Shown here: piece by piece, positions 50,755-62,093 of the stretch
How positions within the stretch are numbered: position 1 is the first letter of the stretch
Layout: each line of letters begins with the position of its first letter
Position numbers and translations under genes: made by a program
Origin: Cokeromyces recurvatus
Taxonomy: Eukaryota; Mucoromycota; Mucoromycetes; Mucorales; Mucoraceae
Assembly (NCBI RefSeq): GCF_025118155.1
Contig: NW_026251394.1
Span: 846,001-910,000 of the forward strand
DNA length: 64,000 bases
Direction: 5' to 3'
Notes under the pieces: generated by a model
What the model saw: only the letters and a program-made list of their open reading frames with translations
Database searches by the model: none
Told to the model about the DNA's origin: nothing

Positions 50755-51449
50755 TAACTTTTTATTATTTATTAAAATTTTAATAACCTTATTTGGGCAT
50801 ATAATTTTAAATATGAACGTTTTACTCAAGAGAATTAAGAAACACATTGAAAGAAAATGATAACTGTACAAAGCAAATAATGTTATTATGGAAATAATGG
50901 GCCCAGGTGGTAATATAATTTTGCTTTTTCTATGTTGTTTATAGTGTTCGTAAAGACTAAATATTATTAAATAATATCAAAGCTTTTTAATAACATGATG
51001 TTGATCTCAGTAAGGGATTCTGCAATTATATGTTTCAATCATTTTAGAGTTACAGGCTACAGTAAAGTATAATAATAATCATTATAAAAAAGAAAAGCAA
51101 TGCAAACTTCATTCTGAGTTAGCTCTAAGGATTGTTCAATGGTGTCATATCCATTTATCTGTTTACATTCTATGAGCATTATCATTTGACATTCATATTC
51201 AACATGCAGTAAAAGTTTTAGATGATCCCGTTTTTATCTTAAAAAAAATAAATAAATAAATAAAATGAAATAAAAAAAAAATATTCAAATTGAAGAAACT
51301 AGCAGCTCTATGATGGCGATTGAATTCATTCCCGCCAATTAAGTGACGTTATATATTCGAAAAAAAAAAAGCCTTTTTTTTATTATTTATTTATTTATTT
51401 TTTTTTTTATATTCATATACACATCTTCTTTACCACGCGTTAAGTTAAA
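50755..51449. other. Intergenic with a possible relic
   Basis: A plus-strand frame from about 51095 to 51260 reads ELALRIVQWCHIHLSVYIL, a stop at 51173-51175, then DIHIQHAVKVLDDPVFIL in the same frame. This looks like a point-mutated coding fragment of unknown family. The rest is AT-rich promoter DNA of the SmG gene. Confidence 0.3.
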
Positions 51450-51871
51450 ATGGCCAAGACAACTACACCAGAATTAAAAAAGTAATTAAAATTATACCAA
51501 TTCTTCTCTCTCTTTTTTTTTTATTCTTCAAAAAAGAAAAAAAAAATAACATTGACTTTTTTTTTTTTTCTCTTTAGATACATGGATAAACGTCTTGCTC
51601 TTCAATTAAATGGAAATCGTAAAGTTACTGGTATTCTTCGTGGCTATGATCCTTTCATGAATATCGTTTTAGATGAAACTGTTGAAGAAATCAGTGCAAA
51701 TGAAAAGCACAATATTGGCATGGTGGTAATATAAAACATTTTGCGATTTTTTTAATGAATGACTAGCAAACTATGTGTGTGTATGTGTACTGGTTTATTT
51801 ATTTATTTTTTTTACATTAGGTCATTCGTGGCAACAGTATTTCTATCATGGAGGCTCTTGAGCGCATTTAA
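51450..51871 (+). CDS. SNRPG: Small nuclear ribonucleoprotein SmG
   Basis: Three exons (51450-51481, 51578-51725, 51821-51871) join to 76 residues, the normal SmG length. It is one of seven Sm ring proteins around U1, U2, U4 and U5 snRNAs. Sm1 contains [20 protein letters not shown] and [14 protein letters not shown]; Sm2 is [17 protein letters not shown]. The [17 protein letters not shown] start matches SmG orthologues. SmF, another ring subunit, is encoded at 63343-63854. Confidence 0.95.
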
Positions 51872-51976
51872 ATGACTCTGTACAGTACACTCAATATTAA
51901 ACAACATTATCAATTTGCTTTTATGATGGAGATTATTATATAATAAAAATAAGATTTATTAATGTGAAAAAAAAAA

Positions 51977-54296
51977 TTATTTATCCTTTTTGGTTTCCTG
52001 ATTTTTGTCTTCTACTTCTTCTTCACCGACTTGACCATATTCATTGGCACGACGATGATCTACCTTATAAACATGTCTTTGATAAAGATATACAAAGAAA
52101 ACAACATCATCACGAAGACATGCTAGACGATGCAAAGTAGGCATCTTGATAACAAAGGCAAATAAATCATCTATTATAAAAAAAAAAAGATGTTAATTTT
52201 TTTTTCTCTAAATGAAGAGGGGTGGAATTTTTTTTTTTTTCTTACCGATGAATGTATTTAATGACTTGTACATTAAGGTCTTCCAAGGCATATGAGCAAC
52301 CTATAATAAAAAAATAAAATAAAATAAGCGTCATCAACATTTTTTTTTCTTTTTTGTTATTGTTAAATAAACTTACGCTCTTGAGTCTATAATTAATGTA
52401 TAATTGAGGCAGCATTGTAATGAAACCAAACATATACACAAACTCGACCAAAGTTTTGAGAACATATGAATACCAACTCTTATGCTCTTCATAATACAAT
52501 GAATAGATAGCATAGCCTGCTAATAAAGGATAAGAGATCCACTTTAAATACTTGAAGGCAATAGCATCGTATTTAGCCGTTTCATCTTCTTCTTCCTTTT
52601 CTTTCGCATTTTGCTCTTGAAGTCCCAATTTGGGCAAAAGAGAACCAGGTGTCCATACTAATTCATATTTAAGTGCCTTAAAGACCTTCCAAATTTCTAA
52701 AAGGAGACCGAATCCTTGACTGATCAAGACCATCCAGGATGTCTCTTGATTATTATCCAACAAATAGAGGAAAATAACGATTTGAAAAAAGATATTGACG
52801 ATCAAAGTGCGAACAGAGATGCCTGTACTGTTTTGCTTCTTTTTCCAAAAGGCGATATCATTCTTGAATGCCAACATTTCAAAGAGTGAATGCAATAAAC
52901 TAACGACGATGGTTGTGCCCAATAGAACGGGATTGGTTTCCAAAAACATGCGTTTGACTTCATCAATATCACCAGCTGTCATACCACCTAAAGGACTGTT
53001 TGCCTGTTGCTTCATAGAATCATCCAAGGTAGCAAAGATATTAAATTTCCACAATGAAATAGGCTCAATACGAATCGTTAAAGGTAAGCTTGTGACTGAT
53101 TCATTGACTGCAAACGCATTTTGTTGAAGTGTCCAAAAATCGTTGGGAAATAAAATAGGTCGATAAAAGCCTTGTTTACCAGAAGGTGTACGTGCAAGTT
53201 GAGTATCAAATTGAACATATTTCATAACTGGAGGCTGTAACCCGTTTTTAGGAATCACATTTTTATTATCACTAAGTAAAGTTAAAGTCACGTTTTGTTG
53301 CCAATGTGCGACTAAAGGACCACGACGTGTCAAATTGCCCAAGATACCTGTGCCAAGACCGACAATACCGGCACTCATATCAGTCTTATTATTCTCTTCA
53401 TCTCCTTTTTCTTTCTCTACTTCTTCTTCATCTCTATCTTCATTCTCTTTCTTTAATAAGTTCTTTTGTTTAACTTGTGTCTTTTGAGGATAAAATTTTG
53501 TCAAAACTTTATACATGTTAGATCATTACTTGATTGCAATCAATTTTTAATATTTTACCATGTCTATAATAAACAATTGAATCAGGATTGAAGGCAGCAT
53601 CAGTAGGATCGATTGGCATTTTATCTTGATTTACAAAAATGTGAGCATAAACAGTTCCATTATGTTGGATTGTCTACAAGATGATGTAAGTTTTTTATTT
53701 TATTTTATTTTATTTTTTTTTTTTTCAATGTCGTTATTTTATTACCTTGGTTGCAGGAATATCAAGATGTCCCTCTCTACCTTCGAACCATTGACCATAA
53801 AAAAGACCCGAAGTTTTAAAATCGGGTTCTTTACGATAATTAGTAAAATATTCATTTTCACTAATATAAACAGACACCTCCATGGGTGTATTTGGTTGCC
53901 AAAGAGGAACAAATGATTCAGGCAAATCAGCATGAGGGATGAGGGGATGAGGGAAAAAATGAACATTATCAGGTACGTTGTGTACATAATCACGAAGGGT
54001 AGCCCTAGAACCAGATTTGGTATGAACAGTTTGAGGTTGGGATGCACCATTAATTTGTGTATTTGTATTTTGATTATTATTATTCCAACCTATAGATGCC
54101 AAAAAAATGAATATAATGGCGCACACATCAAGATTATTGCTTACATACCTCCTGTAATAGCTCTCATAATCATCCAAAAGAATATCATTTGAACAATCTG
54201 ACCACCATATTTCTTGAAAAATCCTTTTTCTTGTTGGTTTCCCTCAGGGGAGGGATTGCCAGAAGAAGAAGCTACTGCTTGCTTATTATCTGACAT
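51977..54296 (-). CDS. CLPTM1: CLPTM1 family membrane protein
   Basis: Six exons (54296-54149, 54089-53746, 53673-53559, 53506-52377, 52300-52246, 52170-51977) join to 661 residues. CLPTM1-family proteins are ER/Golgi multipass membrane proteins; human CLPTM1 influences receptor forward traffic and CLPTM1L is a lipid scramblase for GPI precursors. An N-terminal span (IVQMIFFWMIMRAI) is followed by a large lumenal domain (PLWQPNTPMEVSVYISE, HNGTVYAHIFV, FPNDFW). Four or five C-terminal spans follow, ending in the conserved YMFGFITMLPQLYINYRLKS, HMPWKTLMYKSLNTFIDD, FAFVIKMPTLHRLACLRDD and YLYQRHVYKVD. The tail is charged. The first exon has an acidic Ser/Gly/Pro-rich start. Confidence 0.94.
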
Positions 54297-54310
54297 GATG
54301 TATAATAATG

Positions 54311-54347
<37 letters not shown>

Positions 54348-55012
54348 ATTGATTTTGATAGTAATACAAAATAAAGATGGAGTGTATATACATGGGGTAC
54401 ATAGTAATAGTATAAAAAATTATTACTTGATATGTATTATATAATATGTTTGTCAATTTCAGAGACATCACAAATATAAAATAGGGAAACGCACTTGAGA
54501 AAAATATCTGTATACGCTATATATTAAATAAAATAATACACATTAAGGGCTAATCTATGAATATATTACAAATATAACATGAGGTCTCTGGCTTTTTTGC
54601 ATAAGGTTTGAACTTGGCGTTTCATGTATTTTAATTACTTTGAATCACCTATTGTTGTGGTTATAACTTGTTTTCATTGATTGAATTCTGCCTATCTATT
54701 TATTGATTCATTTCGCTGTTGCTCTTAATATGTACGTAGATATGCGTGAGATATCTAGAACAGTCTTAGACAACTTGAAATTGAACTGTGAACGATATTT
54801 TCCTTTTCTGCTGTATATTCTTAGACAATGCTATAGAAGGGCTTCTTATATTATACTAGGAACAAAATTAGGGTATTCTATTTTTAAATAAGATAATACA
54901 AGTTAATAATATAAAATCAATCTATTTTGATAAGGACACTACATTTACATTTCTCATTATTTTTATAGTGTATGAATGCAAAGTTTCATCACTTTAATAT
55001 CAATACTCGATT

Positions 55013-55053
<41 letters not shown>

Positions 55054-55389
55054 AATCGATCATAATAATATGGATTACAAAGATTGGTTGTGATAGATTA
55101 CTGGTCCCCCTTTTTTTTTAATAAAGAATGGCTAAGGCCTTCATTCATATTTCAGTCTGTTGTTGTAATACAAGAGAGACTCATTCAGTATTTTGTTATT
55201 GACAGATTAGAGAAAATTCTTAATAAATAGATATTTATTTTATTCAACATATTTAATTTTTCTTTTTTTTTTCATAAACACTTCAAGATATCAATTGAAT
55301 TCTGCCAAGCTTGCCGTTTGGTATTGTAACTTTAAGCTATTTTTTTGTATCTTAAAAGGAAAAAAAAATTAATGAGAATATAAACAAAT

Positions 55390-55430
<41 letters not shown>

Positions 55431-55816
55431 CATTTATTTTACTTACTTTTCCTTTCTTTAACATAAACACATTTCATATAGTCGTAAAGAAGATATAAAA
55501 TTGACAACATTTTACTATTTTACACATTGTTACTTTTTATAAGAAAGGGAGAAAATTAAATAATGTAACTGTGTGTATGTGTGTATTAAATGTGGGGTAA
55601 CACATATTCTTATCGATTTCATATGATTGTGACTGTAATTTACAACAACGACCTCCTTATTCTTATAAAAAAGTAGATATTCAAAGTTATTTTTTCTTCT
55701 TTATCTTCTTTATTATTACTATTTCTTCTATAGGTAAGTCATTAAATAATACTATTTTATTCTTCTTCTTCTTCCCTGCCCTAGGAGGAAATTCTTTTTC
55801 TCATAGTTACCACTTA
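54297..55816. other. Intergenic, several long A runs
   Basis: A runs of about 35 nt lie near 54311, 55016 and 55394. An open frame at 54703-54891 (MREISRTVLDNLKLNCERYF) has no clear start or partner and may be a relic. No supported gene. Confidence 0.4.
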
Positions 55817-55910
55817 TGTAACGCCCTCTGAATCAACAAGATACCCTACAATGTCCTCCTAATTCAAGGAGGGCAAGATAGGGTGTCTTGTTGATTCAGA
55901 GGGCGTTACA
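55817..55910. mobile_element. 94-bp foldback MITE, Tc1/mariner type
   Basis: The arms 55817-55848 and 55879-55910 are inverted copies over 32 bp with one mismatch, starting TGTAACGCCCTCTGAATC. Both ends are flanked by TA (55815-55816 and 55911-55912), the target duplication of Tc1/mariner/pogo elements. The 30-bp centre holds a nested stem (CCTCCT at 55855-55860 with AGGAGG at 55867-55872). It has no coding capacity, so it would be moved in trans. The near-perfect arms suggest recent insertion. A structured RNA gene is an alternative. Confidence 0.75.
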
Positions 55911-56921
55911 TATTGTGCTAGCTATGGGTTTTTTCTAACCTCCTAGTAAAAATAAAAAATACAAGAACAAAGAAGGTGCAACGAATCCTAGCCTCCACGC
56001 GGCCACCTTTGGACTGCAGTAAATGTTATTTTTACTGTTGACGAATTGGGGATTCACTTTTTTATATATGAAATAAAAATAAAAATAAAATACAATAAAT
56101 AAATATCTCTTTTTTTTACGCGTCTTTTAATTACAATAAAAATAATAATAGTTTATATATAATATTAAGCTTTCTAAATTACTTTCCAAACAATTCAAAG
56201 ATAACTTTGTCTTTATTTTATATTAGAATGATTCTTAATATTTAATTACATTTCTTTTTAACCTTGTTCAAACTAACTTATATCCTGAAAGAATAAAATA
56301 AAATAATTAGTTTGTTTTTTAGTTATTTAAAATAAAAAGAAAGAAAAAAAACCCTCCTCTCAACCCTTACGCGTTATGAATCTATTTATTCAAGGTATAA
56401 TAAGCTGATTGCGATGGATTACATAGCCTGTTTGCTGTCACTTGTCTAATGTACATGATGAAAAAGTAGATTATATTCACTAATCTAAAAGTGAATTTAC
56501 AACTGTTTTATCAAAAGATAATTCCGTTTAATAAAGAGGAGATAGTAATAGTCTAGCTTGACTTGATTTTTTTTTGTCTTTCCCCTCATACTTTTGTACC
56601 TCATTTTCGGTGATTGAAATTATTTATGAAGGTAAAACAGCTATTCATAAGCAATGCATGCTATAATTATAATGAAACATACAACAGCATTTTTTTTTTC
56701 TTGTATAAACTGTGTCTATTCCTTTTGTTACTCTTTTTTTTTATTTTTTTGCTATTATTTACATAGATGCTTACACATAAAGTAAAATTTACTATCAGCA
56801 TGTTTTTTTATTTTATTTTATTCTATTTTATCTTTTAATTTTATCTTTTGATTTTATCTTTTGATTTTAATTTTGCTCCCATTTTTTCTTTTTATTAAAA
56901 CAATACTAATCTTGAATTGTA
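55911..56921. other. Intergenic downstream of MITE
   Basis: No gene is seen. A CCTCCTAG at 55939-55946 mirrors CTAGGAGG at 55781-55788 on the far side of the MITE. TTTTATCTTT-type repeats lie at about 56800-56870 before the VPS4 start. Confidence 0.5.
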
Positions 56922-58628
56922 ATGTCTAATACAGACTTTCTTACGGTAAACTAATAAAAGTAATTATAAATTTACAAAAAAAAAAAAGAAAAAAAAAAAA
57001 AAAACTCACACAATTGTTATTAAGAGAGCTATTGACATTGCAAAAAAGGCTACTGAAGAGGATCGTAATGAAAATTATAAAGATGCATACAATTTATATC
57101 AAAACTGTCTAGAATATTTTATGACGGCTATTCGATGTAAAAAAGAAAACTCTTCTTTTTCTTTTTTTTTTTTTTTTTTTTTTTTTTTTGGTCGAAATGC
57201 ACTTCATCATCAACTCATTATCTTTTTTTTTTTTGGGTGATAGATGAAAAGAATGATAGATTAAAAGAACGAATTCGTGAAAAGCTAATAGAGTATTTGG
57301 ATAGAGCAGAGACTCTAAAAACATTTTTAAATGTTCAGCATGAGAAGGAAAGCCTTAAAAATAGTAGTAGTCCAACCAAAAATAAAACAACGAAAAAAGC
57401 GTAAGTAAAATGATTATATTGTATAAATATATATATGTGTGTGTGTGTCTAAAAAAAATTATACATATATTTATTGTTATTCTTTATGTACGATATAGAA
57501 TGGGAACAGCTGATGATGATGCTGATGCTGATGATGAAAATGATACAGATATGAAAAAATTACGTGCTGGTTTAATAGGAGCTATTTTAACAGAAAAACC
57601 AAATGTGAGTTGGAATGATGTTGCTGGATTGGAAGGTGCAAAGGAGGCATTAAAAGAGGCAGTTATTTTACCTATCAAGTTCCCACATCTCTTTACAGGT
57701 CAACGTAAACCATGGCGAGGCATCTTATTGTATGGTCCTCCAGGCACAGGTAAATCTTATTTAGCCAAGGCGGTAGCTACAGAATCCAATGCTACTTTCT
57801 TTTCCATCTCTTCTTCTGATCTAGTCTCTAAATGGTTGGGCGAGAGTGAGAGACTCGTTAAGGAACTATTTCAAATGGCAAGAGAGAATAAACCTTCTAT
57901 TGTCTTTATTGATGAAGTAGATTCTCTTTGTGGTTCAAGAGGTGATGGAGATTCTGAGGCTTCTCGTCGTATCAAAACAGAATTTTTAGTTCAAATGAAT
58001 GGTGTAGGGAATGATATGGATGGTGTACTTGTACTAGGGGCCACAAATATACCTTGGCAACTTGATTCTGCGATTAGAAGAAGGTTTTATCATATGACAA
58101 TGAATATATATGTATTTATGTATATATTGTTGGTTAATTATATATGTATATGTATATAGATTTGAACGGCGTATTTATATCCCTTTACCTGATCTTAATG
58201 CACGCGCTAATTTATTTTCTTTAAATGTTGGAAATACACCTTGTACCTTAACACAGCAAGATTATAAACGACTCGCAGAGATGACAAATGGGTATTCTGG
58301 ATCTGATATTGCTGTTTTAGTAAGAGATGCATTAATGCAACCTATTCGTAAAGTTCAAAACGCTACTCATTTTAAGCTTGTAACTGCACCTTCACGTACT
58401 CAACCAAGAACAATAACACCAATACAGTCCTATTTTACGCCTTGTTCACCAGGTGATCCTGATGCTCAAGTAATGAATTGGATGGATATTGAAGGAGATC
58501 AATTATTAGAACCAGAGTTAACAATACAAGAATTTTTAAAAGCTGCAAAGAATTCTCGGCCTACAGTAAATGAAACTGACATAAAGCAACATGTTAGTTT
58601 TACTCAAGATTTTGGACAAGAAGGATAA
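56922..58628 (+). CDS. VPS4: Vps4 AAA ATPase (ESCRT disassembly)
   Basis: Five exons (56922-56945, 56989-57136, 57244-57400, 57499-58083, 58160-58628) join to 460 residues. Vps4 removes ESCRT-III from endosome, nuclear envelope and division-site membranes using ATP. An N-terminal MIT domain ([31 protein letters not shown]) is followed by an acidic linker, then the AAA module. Walker A is GPPGTGKS, Walker B is [10 protein letters not shown], and [12 protein letters not shown] and [15 protein letters not shown] are sensor and arginine-finger blocks. The C-terminal beta domain and helix ([20 protein letters not shown]) end in DFGQEG, typical of Vps4. The first intron's acceptor lies inside an A run, giving a Lys-rich insert after MSNTDFLT; the exact start of exon 2 is uncertain. 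The intron 4 donor is the unusual GTTTTA. Confidence 0.93.
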
Positions 58629-58916
58629 AAAAGAAAAGAAAAAGAAAAGAAAAGAATAGAAAAAGAAAGGTCGTTTATATAAAGTATTCATTCATTTTTT
58701 TTTTTTGTTTATTTCATGAAATACATATCATGAAGCGTTGCTTTATTTTGATGATCTTTTTTTTTTTTTTTTTTTCCTTCAATGTTGTGTAATAAATAAA
58801 AATAAATACATTTATATTTTTTATAATATGACTAATTTACATTAAAAATATATTTATATTATATAAGCAAAGCAAAGCAAAAAAAAAAAGGTAATTATAG
58901 CATGTATTTATATAAT

Positions 58917-60032
58917 TTAAAAACCAAGCCATTTTTTACCCACATGAAAGACATTTTGAACACTTAGAGCTTCATTATTATTTACAATAGAGTCAGGTGG
59001 TGGTAAAGTGAGAGAATCATCCGTAAAATAGCTAAAAGGATGCTGTTCAGATACAAAAGGGGTATGATTCACTAAGGAGGGAATATGAAGTTTATCCAAT
59101 GAATATCTTTGAATACTAGAAGAAGATGGATGAGCGGTAGTTTCATAGAGATCTAATGCCTCAGATGTAACTGAATCAATATCAGACATTACGACTGCGT
59201 GAGGATGACTAATAACGATATAAGTATATATATTTATATGAGTTATATAATGCAGATGGTCCAAAATCAAATAATGCGAAAATACCTTTCTTGACAATCT
59301 AAAGCACTTGCATCCTCCTCTACTGCTACTGCTTCTGGATGAATTTGAATCATTGTGTTTTTAATACAAGTTATTTTTTTAGTCAATTCGTCTATTCGAT
59401 CATTTAAGAATACTTGCGCTGGTACTACTAAAGGTTTTGATATCGTTTGTTCTGGTATCATTTGTTCTATTGTTGTTGGTATTGTTCTAGCAGCGTAAAA
59501 TTCCCCTCCTTGTCTTGGAAGTATTTCTTGTATAATAATAGGATCTTCTCTATTGTCAATACTATTATACAATTCTTCACCATAAGGATCCATGTTCTTA
59601 TAAGAGAAAACATTAAAAAAAATAAATAAATAAATAAATAATTCTTAGTACCTGAGTCTTATTATATGTGATTAAACTAGCAATTTGTTCATCTCCAATA
59701 AACTCAGCATCATATAATTCTTCTTCTTGTTGTTGATAGTTAAAAAGAGTATTATCATCATGCCTCCTCTTTCTTGATTTTTTCTTTTTCTTTTGTCCAA
59801 CTTCTCTTGTAAAAGAGTTCATATCTCTATCATTATAATAAATAGATTCAATAAATAGATTATCATCTTCATCATCAAGTTGAATGCCGCCACCTCTATT
59901 TTTAAAAAAGCAACAACATTGTGGAATAGAAGGAATATAATTTCGCCAAGTCAAGTCAAAGGCGTGCAACTCATCATCTATAAATGAGTGTCGTTGTTGT
60001 TTCTTTTTATTAAAAAAGTTGGGAATTGTCAT
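58917..60032 (-). CDS. Uncharacterised 327-residue protein
   Basis: Three exons (60032-59652, 59596-59286, 59208-58917) join in frame to 327 residues starting MTIPNFFNKKKQQRHSF. I do not recognise the family. Visible features are a Cys cluster (IPQCCCFFKN) that could be palmitoylated, a basic nuclear-localisation-like stretch (GQKKKKKSRKRRHDD), a possible short helix (RIDELTKKITCIKNTMIQI) and a C-terminal FHVGKKWLGF. There is no signal peptide. Splice phases agree, and the composition is gene-like, but no domain is apparent. It is the convergent neighbour of VPS4. Confidence 0.65.
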
Positions 60033-60229
60033 TATTATTGTATATGTATGGTATATAAGAAAGAAAGAAAGAAAAAAAAAACAAAAAAAAGGAAATTTAA
60101 TGAAAAATAATAACAATGATAATTACTAAGGAAAAAAAAAATGTATTTAATTATCACATGTGAATTGCCAGTTATATTAGAGAGAACAGCAGCAGTGGTT
60201 GTGGTTGTGCAAAAAAGAAAAAGCTGGAG

Positions 60230-60278
<49 letters not shown>

Positions 60279-60963
60279 TATTTGTTTAATAAAGACATCA
60301 ATAATAATAACAATGAAATGCCTTTTATATCTAAAAAGAGGAGTAGGTTAGTGTTACGATCAAAAGCAGTTAATCACAAAGCCTTTAAATATTCTGAATT
60401 TATTCGAAATCATACCCATTTATACGTACTATCTTTGTTCTTTAATAAGTATATCGATGGTAAGGGAAAAAAAGGGGGCCTATTATACATGACAAATAAT
60501 AACGAATAAATAATCCATTTATGACAAGAATAGATGAGTAATTGTTATACACTATTAATCTCAAATAAGCTGTTAATTTAAGCTAAAAGTAACCTATTAG
60601 AGATCAAGGAGTCTTATTGTATATAAGCTAACCTGGAATTCAGTAAAGCTTTTCTCTACATCAAACGAAATATCTTGAAAAGTATCTATAGACAGACAGA
60701 CAGACTTTGTCTACATGACAGAATAAGGAAATTATTATTTATAAATTCTTCGAACCGAACATAGTGTTTGTATTATTCCGGTTTATGATTTATAAAATAC
60801 TAGCTTAAAATGTCGATATTTCCTGCATGAAAAAAAAACAAAGTTTTATCCGGTTTTTAATCCTAATAACTACCTTTTTTTTTTTCTATTTACGTTTCTT
60901 TTTTCTTCCTCTTTTTTTTTTTTTTCTTTTTCTTTTTCTTTTTATTTCTTTGAATTATATACA
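60033..60963. other. Divergent intergenic region
   Basis: It contains a 44-nt A run (60232-60275), a GACA microsatellite near 60691-60706 and a pyrimidine tract just before the reticulon ATG. An open frame at 60282-60509 lacks an ATG-led context and is not called. Confidence 0.5.
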
Positions 60964-61956
60964 ATGATGTCCACTACGACAAAACAAGATGATATAAATT
61001 TAACTACTTGTACGTTTGGTAACTTAAGAAAGAATTAGGTAGCTTAAAAGTGTTTATTCATTTATTATTATTTTTTTTTATACAAAGCTCAATGTGAAAC
61101 AGCAAGACGTATTGTACATGAATTAAGTCGTGTTTATAAATGGGAGAATCCTCTTCGGTCTGGTACATTATTTGTTACCCTTATAGGCTTCTTTATCGTC
61201 ACACAGCATTGTTCTCTCTTGCAGATTATTTGTGGCATTTTAATGCTTGCTACAAGTATCAATTTAGTGTATGTCACGATGATTCAGTTTTCCCAAAAGG
61301 TTATTTCAGATCATCCTACAGCACATCATCCTTACAAGTAAGTTATATAAGTATAAGATAAAACAGAAAGACTTACTATAGAATTATAATAGTCATTTGT
61401 TGAATCATTCTTCAGCTTTATTAAGTAAAGATAGTGCAGCTTATTATAGTTCAGTTTTAGTGGATATAGCAGAGATAATAATAAGATGGATAGCTCGTAT
61501 TATTTTAATTGAAGATAAAAAGAAGAGTATCAAGGTAAAATGAGTGAATAGCTTCTTTATTATTATTATTTAACTAATATTGAGTATTAGTGGTTAGGTC
61601 TATTTTTTATCATTTGGAAAATATCAGCTTATATTTCAAGTCGCGTCATCCTTTTGACTTTTCTTATTTCACTCTTCATCTTCCCTAAACTTTATATGAG
61701 TAACAAAGATATAGTGGATGCTCGTTTTCAACAATGTCGTGCTTTATTAAATGCTCAACTTTATTGTGTTCAACATTTTGTTTGTGTACAACTTGATTCT
61801 ATAAAGAAATTAGTTAAAACTTATATTGCGAAAAACTCAACTACTGCTACTACCCCTGTCACTGATAATAATAATACGATTGTAGATAATGATAAAATAA
61901 CATCTGATACAACCGTAAACTCTACTACGAATTTGACTAATAAAAAAGACGAATAA
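60964..61956 (+). CDS. RTN1: Reticulon-like ER membrane-shaping protein
   Basis: Four exons (60964-61009, 61088-61337, 61393-61534, 61591-61956) join to 267 residues. The reticulon homology domain begins with VYKWENPLRSGTLFVTL and has two long hydrophobic hairpins: LFVTLIGFFIVTQ...LLQIICGILMLATSINLVYV, and WLGLFFIIWKISAYISSRVI...FLISLFIFPKLY. This matches Rtn1-type proteins that curve ER tubules and nuclear pore membranes. The N-terminal cytosolic tail is very short. The C-terminal tail is Thr/Asn-rich and disordered. Two ATGs lie in tandem at 60964 and 60967; the first was chosen. Homology is inferred from the domain layout. Confidence 0.82.
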
Positions 61957-61959
61957 AAT

Positions 61960-61991
<32 letters not shown>

Positions 61992-62093
61992 ACTGTTGCA
62001 CTAAATATTAGTATTATTAATTTTTATATAATTTTTTTTTCCTTTTTTTTTCAATTAATTACATGCCTTCTTTCTCTTCTGTCTGCATTTATC

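Noticed and set aside
54703..54891. 62-codon plus-strand frame
   Set aside because: Composition is plausible but there is no clear start, intron signal or known relative.
60282..60509. 75-codon frame after the long A run
   Set aside because: It starts at a non-ATG codon in AT-rich DNA and has no supporting signals.
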